Shown here in pieces: positions 1 through 5,559 of a DNA stretch of 5,790 bases. The notes under the pieces were generated by a model that saw only the letters and a list, made by a program, of their open reading frames with translations, was not told where the DNA came from and made no database searches. The translations under genes were made by a program, and so were the position numbers. Source of the stretch: Ornithinimicrobium sp. (GTDB taxonomy: Bacteria; Actinomycetota; Actinomycetes; Actinomycetales; Dermatophilaceae); assembly GCA_030145965.1 (NCBI GenBank), contig JASKZT010000190.1:1-5790 (forward strand), read 5' to 3'. Every line of letters starts with the position of its first letter. Position 1 is the first letter of the stretch.

Positions 1-4
1 CCTC

Positions 5-379
5 GTGCCCACCTACTCGTACTCCTGCAAGGACTGCGGCCACGCGTTCGACATCCAGCAGGCGTTCTCCGACGACGCCCTGACGGTGTGCCCGAACTGC
101 TCCGGCAGCCTGCGCAAGGTCTTCAGCGCCGTCGGTGTCGTCTTCAAGGGGTCCGGCTTCTACCGCACCGACTCCCGCGGCTCGGAGAAGACCTCGAGCT
201 CGACGACGTCCTCCTCCTCGTCCTCGTCGGGCGACTCCGGGAGCTCCTCCTCGTCGGGGTCGTCGGGGTCGTCGGGGTCGTCGGGGTCGTCGTCGTCCGG
301 CTCCTCCGGCGGCTCCTCCTCGAACGGGTCGTCCACATCGGCGGGCAGCTCCTCCTCCTCGTCCACAGGCAAGACCTGA
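5..379 (+). CDS. FmdB-family zinc-ribbon protein with Ser/Gly-rich tail (Ruc-like)
   Basis: A 124-residue protein in two parts. Residues 1-57 form the FmdB zinc ribbon, with zinc-ligand pairs C8-x2-C11 and C29-x2-C32 and the family signature GVVFKGSGFYRTDSR at about 44-58. Residues 60-121 are almost all Ser and Gly and must be disordered. The GTG start is chosen because MPTYSYSC is the usual N-terminus of the family; only four bases lie upstream, so its ribosome site and promoter are outside the window. This layout (Cys4 ribbon plus disordered tail) matches Mycobacterium tuberculosis Rv0991c (Ruc), described as a redox-regulated chaperone in which the zinc cysteines form disulfides under oxidation. 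A chaperone role here is inference from that likeness; other FmdB proteins have been labelled regulators on weak evidence. It is followed 40 bp later by the SAF-domain gene. Family assignment is secure, function is not. Confidence 0.95.
   Translation: MPTYSYSCKDCGHAFDIQQAFSDDALTVCPNCSGSLRKVFSAVGVVFKGSGFYRTDSRGSEKTSSSTTSSSSSSSGDSGSSSSSGSSGSSGSSGSSSSGSSGGSSSNGSSTSAGSSSSSSTGKT
251..286 (+). repeat. Four perfect 9-bp tandem repeats in the FmdB tail
   Basis: TCGTCGGGG is repeated four times without a mismatch and then runs into further TCG triplets. It is in frame and encodes Ser-Ser-Gly four times (residues 83-94). As the unit is a multiple of three, gain or loss of a copy would change tail length without breaking the frame. 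Confidence 0.9.
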
Positions 380-383
380 GCTC

Positions 384-413
384 CTGACGAGGACGACGCG
401 CCGCGTCTAGCGT
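384..413 (+). promoter_or_regulatory. Candidate leaderless promoter of the SAF-domain gene
   Basis: The -10 candidate TAGCGT (408-413) fits the actinobacterial TAnnnT pattern and lies exactly 6 nt before the GTG start at 420, so transcription would begin at or next to the start codon. A -35-like CTGACG (384-389) sits upstream with an 18-nt spacer. There is no Shine-Dalgarno sequence in the 40-bp gap, which fits a leaderless transcript. The assignment rests on motif and spacing only. Confidence 0.5.
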
Positions 414-419
414 CGACGC

Positions 420-1118
420 GTGCCCCCTCTCCCGCCGCGCCGCCGCACCTCCCCGCCGCGACCGGCGACCACGCGCCGGACCCGCGGCGGTCTGCGCCGT
501 GCCGCGTCGGCCGTGCTGGCCGCGACCGCCCTGGGCACGACCGCCTGGGTGTCGCTCGCCCGTCCCACCGAGGGCGGCGTGCCGGTGCTCGTCGCGACGC
601 GCCAGGTGCCGGTCGGAGCGGTCCTGGCCGCGGGTGACGTCGCGGTCCGCGACCTGCCTGCCGGCGCCGTCCCCGCCCGGGCGCTGGGCGACCCGGCGCA
701 GGCGGTGGGGCGTCCGGTCGCGGCGGTCCTCGCCGAGGGTGAGCCGCTGACCGCGCACGACGTCGGCACCGGCTCGCTGCTCGAGGGGCAGCCCGCCGGC
801 AGCGTGGCCGTGTGGCTCCCCGTGCCCGACGCCGCGGTCGCCGAGGCGCTGTCGGCCGGCGACCGGGTCGACGTGCACTCCCCCGTCGACGGCAGCCGCG
901 TGGTGGGGCCCGTCCTCGTCGTGGCGGTGCGGGCCGCCCGCCCCGGCTCCTCAGGGCTGATGGGCGGCACCGGGCTCTCCGACGGCGGTGGCGGTGCGTG
1001 GCTCGCGCTGTCCCCCGAGGACGCGACCGCCCTCGCCGGCGCCCGGGGCGCCGACCCCGCCGGCGGGGCGCTGCTGCTCGCCCTGCACGCGGCGCCGGGT
1101 GAGGCAGGCGCCCCGTGA
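420..1118 (+). CDS. SAF-domain protein, CpaB/RcpC-like, membrane-anchored
   Basis: A 232-residue protein. A basic, Pro/Arg-rich N-terminus (1-27) leads into one hydrophobic segment at about 28-47, probably a signal anchor with the rest outside the membrane. Residues 56-115 form a SAF domain with the usual pattern VPVGAVLAAGDV, then an Ala/Leu-Pro stretch, then GRPVAAVLAEGEPLTAHDV. Residues 129-171 and 193-223 resemble the RcpC/CpaB beta-rich region (WLPVPDAAVAEALSAGDRVDV, then LALSPEDATALAGA); a Gly-rich loop (176-192) splits it. SAF proteins of this type (CpaB, FlgA) are periplasmic or outer-surface assembly factors for Flp/Tad pili or flagella, but no pilus or flagellar gene is nearby, so its target is unknown. 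The GTG at 420 is supported by the -10 element placed 6 nt upstream. It follows the FmdB gene by 40 bp and precedes mscL by 150 bp. Fold and anchoring are likely; pilus function is not shown. Confidence 0.9.
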   Translation: MPPLPPRRRTSPPRPATTRRTRGGLRRAASAVLAATALGTTAWVSLARPTEGGVPVLVATRQVPVGAVLAAGDVAVRDLPAGAVPARALGDPAQAVGRPVAAVLAEGEPLTAHDVGTGSLLEGQPAGSVAVWLPVPDAAVAEALSAGDRVDVHSPVDGSRVVGPVLVVAVRAARPGSSGLMGGTGLSDGGGGAWLALSPEDATALAGARGADPAGGALLLALHAAPGEAGAP

Positions 1119-1138
1119 GGCCCCGGACGAGAGCCGAC

Positions 1139-1168
1139 CGGAGCGTCGCGGCCACCGACCCCGCTCCG
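1139..1168 (+). other. Inverted repeat in the SAF-mscL gap
   Basis: CGGAGCG (1139-1145) and CGCTCCG (1162-1168) are perfect 7-bp complements around a 16-nt loop. It starts 20 bp after the SAF stop codon and ends just before the candidate mscL -10. It could be a weak terminator for the SAF gene, a protein-binding site, or chance in GC-rich sequence. No T-run follows. Confidence 0.25.
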
Positions 1169-1169
1169 C

Positions 1170-1175
1170 TACTGT
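1170..1175 (+). promoter_or_regulatory. Candidate -10 element for mscL
   Basis: TACTGT fits TAnnnT and is one of the few AT-containing spots in the 150-bp gap. It would give a leader of about 85-90 nt before the mscL ATG. No convincing -35 hexamer is seen 16-19 nt upstream, so this is tentative. Confidence 0.35.
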
Positions 1176-1255
1176 CGGCGCAGGCTGCTCGCTCGACACC
1201 TCGGGGGCCGCCTCTCACCGCCTATCCCGGCCCAGGGGACGCCCGGCCGGCGGAG

Positions 1256-1262
1256 AAGGAGG
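1256..1262 (+). promoter_or_regulatory. Strong Shine-Dalgarno site of mscL
   Basis: AAGGAGG, a near-perfect complement of the 16S rRNA tail, ends 6 nt before the ATG at 1269. This fixes the mscL start. It contrasts with the SAF and helicase-like genes in the same window, which have no such site. Confidence 0.85.
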
Positions 1263-1268
1263 AGCAGC

Positions 1269-1691
1269 ATGCTCACGGGCTTCAAAGAGTTCATCACGCG
1301 CGGCAACGTCATCGACCTGGCGGTCGCGGTCGTGCTCGGCAGCGCGTTCGCCGCGGTCGTGTCCACGGTCGTCTCCAGCCTCATCACCCCGATCCTCAAC
1401 GCCGTCGGGGGCGGCGGAGAGGTGTCCGGGTTGGCCTGGGCGCTCCGGGGGCCGGGACGCCCCGACACCATCATCGACTTCGCGGCGATCATCAACTCGC
1501 TCATCGTCTTCCTCATCACCGCCGCGGTCGTGTACCTCATCTTCGTCGCGCCGATGAACAAGCTCGACGACCTGCGGCTGCGGGGCGTGGAGAAGCCCGA
1601 GGAGGTCTCGGAGGAGGTCGCCACCCTGCGCGAGATCCGCGACCTGCTGGCCAGCCGCTGCGCCGACGGGAGCGGCCCCGCCACGCGGTAG
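1269..1691 (+). CDS. mscL: Large-conductance mechanosensitive channel MscL
   Basis: A 140-residue homolog, close to the usual 130-150 residues. It is a membrane channel that opens under high bilayer tension and releases solutes during hypo-osmotic shock; the characterised homologs are homo-oligomers, pentameric in M. tuberculosis. The N-terminal amphipathic helix MLTGFKEFITRG is followed by the pore-lining TM1 (about 13-43) with the signature GNVIDLAVAVVLGSAF. The N-terminus aligns without gaps to M. tuberculosis MscL, placing V14 and V21 at the hydrophobic constriction (I14 and V21 there). A Gly-rich periplasmic loop (46-66) leads to TM2 (about 68-94), and the cytoplasmic end has the expected charged helix (about 110-129, EEVATLREIRDLLAS). 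The ATG is fixed by the AAGGAGG site 6 nt upstream. One oddity is a lone cysteine, C131, in the tail. The gene has its own leader and probably its own promoter, and it converges on the small gene at 1751. Confidence 0.98.
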   Translation: MLTGFKEFITRGNVIDLAVAVVLGSAFAAVVSTVVSSLITPILNAVGGGGEVSGLAWALRGPGRPDTIIDFAAIINSLIVFLITAAVVYLIFVAPMNKLDDLRLRGVEKPEEVSEEVATLREIRDLLASRCADGSGPATR

Positions 1692-1724
1692 CCAGCGGAC
1701 CCGCGTCGTGTCGCCCAGCGGACG

Positions 1725-1747
1725 GCGGCGGCACGCGACGCTGCCGC
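1725..1747 (+). terminator. GC-rich hairpin between convergent genes (possible terminator)
   Basis: GCGGCGGC (1725-1732) can pair with GCTGCCGC (1740-1747) around a 7-nt loop, giving an 8-bp stem with one G-U pair. It fills much of the 59-bp gap between the mscL stop and the stop codon of the opposing small gene, where a terminator is expected. Read on the - strand the G-U becomes an A-C mismatch, so it favours mscL transcripts. It has no T-run, which is common in high-GC actinobacteria but weakens the call. Confidence 0.35.
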
Positions 1748-1750
1748 GGC

Positions 1751-1960
1751 TCAGTCCCAGTGGGGCGGGCGCTGGGAGCGGATCCAGGCCTCCCGCGCGT
1801 CGTCCGCCGTGCCCGGCTGCGGCCCGGGGGGTGCGGCCCGCCTCTCGCCGGGCACGTCGTCGGCGGTGTCGGCGGTGCGGTTGGTCGGCGGGGCGTCGAC
1901 GCGCCGGTGGCGCCGGGGCCGCCGCCTGCCGGCCCCCTCCCCCGAGGAGGGGCGGCTCAC
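1751..1960 (-). CDS. Small basic protein ending in RPPHW motif, coupled to the helicase-like gene
   Basis: A 69-residue protein of unknown function. The first 20 or so residues are strongly basic (GRRRPRRHRR), the middle is Pro/Ala/Asp-rich and likely disordered, and the end is AREAWIRSQRPPHWD, the only part that looks folded or conserved. I recall similar W-x3-QRPPHW endings on small uncharacterised actinobacterial proteins, but this is memory and not a search. The gene is supported by its GTG start overlapping the stop of the large upstream gene in a GTGA sequence, by the lack of its own Shine-Dalgarno sequence (which suits re-initiation by coupled ribosomes), and by its stop falling just beyond the intergenic hairpin. 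The basic head could bind nucleic acid or the partner protein; this is speculation. It may be missed by annotation pipelines because of its size. Confidence 0.68.
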   Translation of the reverse strand: MSRPSSGEGAGRRRPRRHRRVDAPPTNRTADTADDVPGERRAAPPGPQPGTADDAREAWIRSQRPPHWD

Positions 1961-4900
1961 GTCGCGCGCGAGAGAGCGTCGCGGTGCGCCTGCAGGACCC
2001 GGGCCACCTCGCGCGCCGGGTCGGTGAAGACGTCGGTCGTGCGCACCCGCAGCGGCGACCAGCCCATCCGGGTCAGCTGCTCGTGCCGCAGGCGCAGGTC
2101 GTCGCGGTCAGGCTCGACGTCGGGCGTGCCGGGGTGCGCGTCGCTGTCCACCGCGACGACCATGCGGCCGCCCTCCTCCGTCGCGACGGCCAGGTCGAGG
2201 GCGTGCGGCCCGTGGGCCCAGCCCTCCGTCACCTCGAGGCCCTCCTCGCGCAGGCGTCGGGTCAGCTCGGCCAGCACGGCAGACCCCGTCCCGCGGCCGG
2301 CGTGGGCACGGAAGGAGACCGCCTGCCGCACGACGTCCGTGCCCTCGCCGTCGGGCCAGGACGCGACGGCCAGGGGGGTGACCACGTCGACGCCGTGGCG
2401 GGCCGAGCCGATCGCGGTGGCCGCCAGGCGCGCGTCGTGGACGACCGGCTGGTGCGGCCCGGTGACCCAGACGACCTGGTCGCGGACCTCACCGGCGGCC
2501 CGGCGCAGCGGACGGACGAGGAAGGGCTCGATGACCGAGGCGTCGTCGACGAGCGCGGGCGCGCCCGCACCCGGCCGCCGGGGATCGGTCAGCGCCGCGC
2601 GCAGGGCACGGTCGACGTCCTCCGCGGTGGCGTCGTCGTCGGTGAGGACGAGCAGGCTGCGCCCGGGCTCGGACAGCGCGTGGTCGAGGACGGCATCGAC
2701 GGCCGCCTCGACCTGGGTCGCGGCCGGCCCCTCGACGACGTGCTCGCGGACCGCACCACGGCGGCCCACCCCGGGGAAGCTGTGGACCGGCACCGGCATG
2801 ACCGGGGCCAGGGGCGCGACGAGGCTCTGGTCGAGCGCCCGGTAGTGGGTCTGCAGGTGGCGCACCGGCAGCACGGCCGAGGCCTCGGTCAGCAGCGACG
2901 GCTCCGCGACGTCGTCCGGCAGGTCGCCCTCGGCCTTGGGGTCGGCCACGACGGAGAAGGCCGACGGCCCCGCGCCGCCGCTGTCCCCGACGACGAGCAC
3001 CTGGCGCCCGTGCGCGAGCGCCCCGACCGTGCGGGCGGTCGTGGTCCGCCCGGCGCGGTCCACGACGACGAGGTCGAAGGTCGTGTCCGGGGGCAGGACC
3101 GACGGCACGGCGAGCGGTGAGGCGAGGACGACCGGCTGGGCGGCCAGGACGACGTCGGGAGCGCGGCTGACGACGTCGCGCAGGTCGAGCGCCCCGACCT
3201 GGGCGCGCTCCAGGGCCCGCTGCCAGGCGGTGAGCTGGGAGGTCTGGGAGGACAGGGAGCGACGCAGCCGGCGCAGCACGGCCCGGCGGGCGCGGAGCGC
3301 GTTGCGGTGCAGGTGGGCGCGGTCGGCGCGGCGGAAGGAGCGCTCGGCCTCGCGGACGGCGTCGGGGTCGACCTGCTGCGGCACGTCGTCCGAGCGCAGG
3401 TGCGCCAGCAGCGACGAGCGGTGCACGAAGCGGACCTCCGCAGCCACGCGGTCGGCGGGCACGCCGCGACGGGCCAGGTCGTCGACGAGCTCGCCCAGGC
3501 CCTGGTCGCGCAGCGGCTCGAGCAGCGGGTGGGCGGTCGCGGCCACGGGTGCACGGTCGGCACGGGCGTCGAGCATGACCAGGCGCTCGAGGACGGTGTC
3601 GAGGTGGACCGTCGCCAGGTCCTGGCCGAGGGGGCGGCCGGCGAAGACCCGGGCCAGCCACTCCAGGTCCTCCCCGATGGGCGTGTGCGCCGTCACGGCC
3701 TCCTCCCAGCCCTCCGGGGCGGCCGGGCGGGCGGCCTTGCCGGCGACGGCCTCCCACTCGGCGCGCTCGTCGCGGGCCAGGCGGACGCGCCGGGCGAGGT
3801 CGGCCGGCGGGGTGCCGGGGCGCAGGAGACCGCGCACCTGTCGCCTCAGCCGGGCCCTGGCCACCGCTCCGGGCCGCTCGGCGACCTCGTCACGGTCGGC
3901 CGTCGCGGCCACCATCTCGTCCAGCGGCGCGTCGTAGATGTGGGGGGTGAAGATGTCGAGCGTCTCGCTCACCCGGGCGACGAGCCCCAGCCGGTGCGTC
4001 CACTGCTGCAGGTTGACCGGGGCCGGCATCCCGGCCTCCTTGGCCACCGCGTCGACCAGCTGCCGGGCGTCGTGCAGCTCACCCGTGACGAGCCGGGCGA
4101 CGATCTCGGTGGCGCGGGCCGCCTCGTCGGCGGAGGTGAGGCGCGCGGCGTACCAGGGGTCCTCGGAGCGCCCGCGGGGCCAGGCGTCCGCGGCGGCGGC
4201 CTCGACGAGGGCGTCGGAGGCGGCGGAGAGCTCGTCGTCGCCGACGCGGCGCATCACCTTCAGCGGGAGGCGGACGCGGGAGGCGGGCGGGTGCTCGAGG
4301 GCGGCGAGCGCGGCCAGGTCGTCCTGCACCTGGGCCAGCGAGATCTCCCACGGACGGTGGACGTGGTGGAGCACCCGGTGGTCGCGCCGCAGCACCTCGA
4401 GCGCGTCGGTGCGGGCCGGGAGCGGGTCGGTGCCGAGGTCGGGCTCCTCCTCGCGCGCCAGGCGGTCGAGCGCCTGTCGGACCGTGCGGACGGCCTCCCG
4501 CATCGAGGCGGGGTCCTCCGCGACGTGGAGGCACAGGTCTCCCAGCCCGACGTGGTCGAGGCGCCGGCGCAGCGCGTCGAGGGCGCTGCGCTCCTCGGAG
4601 ACCACCAGCACGGTGCGGCCCTCCGAGACCGCCGCGACGACGACGTTGGCCAGGGTCTGGGTCGAGCCCGTCCCGGACGGGGTGTCGAGGACGAGGTCCG
4701 CTCCGCGCGAGGCCTCCTCGATGACGAGGCGCTGGGCACGGTCGGCGTCCAGGGCGGACAGCTCCTGGACCGGGTCGTGCGCCCGGTCCGGGTCGGGGCC
4801 CGGCGAGCTCAGGGGCACGTCGGCGCCGGCGAGCGCCGCGACGACGTCGTGGGAGGCGAGGGCCTGGACGTCGCCGGTGTAGGTCGTCACGAGCGGGAGC

Positions 4901-5559
4901 TTGGCCCACGGGAAGGTGCTGATGACCATCTGCGGGCCGATGCCGAAGCCGGTCATCTCGGTGCAGATCTCCTCCAGCGCCCGGTAGGTCATGCGCGGGT
5001 CGAAGCCGTGGTCCTGCGCGGACAGCCCCGCGAGCATCGCCGGGTCCAGGTCGAGGTGGACCTCGCTGCGCAGGTAGTGCTCGAGGACGGGGTTGAAGAC
5101 GACGTCCTCGTGCAGCTCGATGAGGTAGTCGGCGTGGGCCGGCCCCGTGGGCGTGATGCGGCAGCTGCGCAGCAGGACGGGGGCGCGGGGCGGGACGGGG
5201 ACGCGGTGCAGCGTCCAGGTCGCCAGGCCGATGGCCAGGAAGCCGGCCTCGACGCCGTGCTCGCGGCGCAGCTCGGTGACCTTGTCCCGGATGGCCCCGA
5301 TCCGCCGGCCCGCGTCGGCGAGCGCGACCTGCTCGCGGACGAGCTCGGACAGCAGCGTCGACCGGCCGGACAGCAGCTTGGCCACGCCGCCGGGGTGGGC
5401 GAGGTTGAGGTCGAAGGTGCCGGTGAGGGAGGTCCGGTGCCACAGCAACGAGTTGGGTCCGCCGAGGTCCGCGACCTCGTGACGCCACCGGGCCCGGGCC
5501 TGCTTGACCGCCTCGACCCGGGCAGGGTCGAGGGCGTGGGATCGGCGGGGTGGGGTCAC
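1957..5559 (-). CDS. DUF4011/SF1 helicase-like protein with degenerate ATPase motifs and C-terminal nuclease-like domain
   Basis: A 1200-residue protein with the layout of COG1112-type helicases. Residues 15-245 match DUF4011: WRHEVADLGGPNSLLW, a long helix, AGFLAIGLATW, then RAPVLL and FNPVLEHYL, ending FPWAKLPLV. The helicase core spans about 265-1070, with a long helical insertion (about 345-800). Motor motifs are recognisable but damaged: motif I is TPSGTGST (293-300) with Ser299 for the catalytic Lys; motif II is VVVDRAGR, with Arg835 for Glu; motif III keeps GD (858-859) but lacks the QLPP Gln; HYR (905-907) is kept; motif V is AGEVRD (1022-1027) for QGDERD; motif VI is RLAATAIGSAR, losing the TRAR Arg. 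Residues 1095-1190 resemble a Vsr/MTES_1575-type nuclease: LDLAV (D1122), VDSD (D1138, D1140), then RDDLRLRHEQLTRMGW. The frame is intact, so it is probably expressed but unlikely to hydrolyse ATP conventionally. The GTG start overlaps the upstream stop (GTGA) and lies 6 nt after a -10-like TAGCCT. Partners and substrate are unknown. Confidence 0.9.
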   Translation of the reverse strand: MTPPRRSHALDPARVEAVKQARARWRHEVADLGGPNSLLWHRTSLTGTFDLNLAHPGGVAKLLSGRSTLLSELVREQVALADAGRRIGAIRDKVTELRREHGVEAGFLAIGLATWTLHRVPVPPRAPVLLRSCRITPTGPAHADYLIELHEDVVFNPVLEHYLRSEVHLDLDPAMLAGLSAQDHGFDPRMTYRALEEICTEMTGFGIGPQMVISTFPWAKLPLVTTYTGDVQALASHDVVAALAGADVPLSSPGPDPDRAHDPVQELSALDADRAQRLVIEEASRGADLVLDTPSGTGSTQTLANVVVAAVSEGRTVLVVSEERSALDALRRRLDHVGLGDLCLHVAEDPASMREAVRTVRQALDRLAREEEPDLGTDPLPARTDALEVLRRDHRVLHHVHRPWEISLAQVQDDLAALAALEHPPASRVRLPLKVMRRVGDDELSAASDALVEAAAADAWPRGRSEDPWYAARLTSADEAARATEIVARLVTGELHDARQLVDAVAKEAGMPAPVNLQQWTHRLGLVARVSETLDIFTPHIYDAPLDEMVAATADRDEVAERPGAVARARLRRQVRGLLRPGTPPADLARRVRLARDERAEWEAVAGKAARPAAPEGWEEAVTAHTPIGEDLEWLARVFAGRPLGQDLATVHLDTVLERLVMLDARADRAPVAATAHPLLEPLRDQGLGELVDDLARRGVPADRVAAEVRFVHRSSLLAHLRSDDVPQQVDPDAVREAERSFRRADRAHLHRNALRARRAVLRRLRRSLSSQTSQLTAWQRALERAQVGALDLRDVVSRAPDVVLAAQPVVLASPLAVPSVLPPDTTFDLVVVDRAGRTTTARTVGALAHGRQVLVVGDSGGAGPSAFSVVADPKAEGDLPDDVAEPSLLTEASAVLPVRHLQTHYRALDQSLVAPLAPVMPVPVHSFPGVGRRGAVREHVVEGPAATQVEAAVDAVLDHALSEPGRSLLVLTDDDATAEDVDRALRAALTDPRRPGAGAPALVDDASVIEPFLVRPLRRAAGEVRDQVVWVTGPHQPVVHDARLAATAIGSARHGVDVVTPLAVASWPDGEGTDVVRQAVSFRAHAGRGTGSAVLAELTRRLREEGLEVTEGWAHGPHALDLAVATEEGGRMVVAVDSDAHPGTPDVEPDRDDLRLRHEQLTRMGWSPLRVRTTDVFTDPAREVARVLQAHRDALSRAT

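Noticed and set aside
251..299. CRISPR-like array or regulatory tandem repeat
   Set aside because: Units are 9 bp, contiguous and without spacers, and in frame as Ser-Ser-Gly codons; this is a protein repeat.
160..1218. Long reverse-strand frame opposite the FmdB and SAF genes, including an Asp/Glu-Pro-rich acidic stretch
   Set aside because: The acidic run is only the complement of the Ser/Gly repeats; the protein is Arg/Pro/Ala-rich elsewhere and matches no family, whereas the + strand genes are clear.
1692..1723. Direct repeat CCAGCGGAC at 1692-1700 and 1715-1723
   Set aside because: Two 9-bp copies in GC-rich intergenic DNA with no linked element; too short to call an attachment site or operator.
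1115..3120. Two long overlapping + strand frames running through mscL and into the helicase-like gene
   Set aside because: Composition is typical of out-of-frame translation in high-GC DNA, they overlap well-supported genes, and they have no recognisable domain.
2489..3757. 422-residue reverse frame inside the helicase-like gene
   Set aside because: It is a frame-shifted shadow of the real gene, very Arg/Pro/Gly-rich, with no motif.
4079..5488. 469-residue reverse frame inside the helicase-like gene
   Set aside because: Also a shadow: nearly all Arg/Pro/Ala/Gly, while the overlapping frame holds the DUF4011 and Walker-like motifs.
1957..5559. Pseudogene call for the helicase-like gene because its motor motifs are broken
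   Set aside because: The 1200-codon frame has no stop or frameshift, domain order is complete, and non-motor segments and the nuclease-like end remain recognisable, so it looks maintained.
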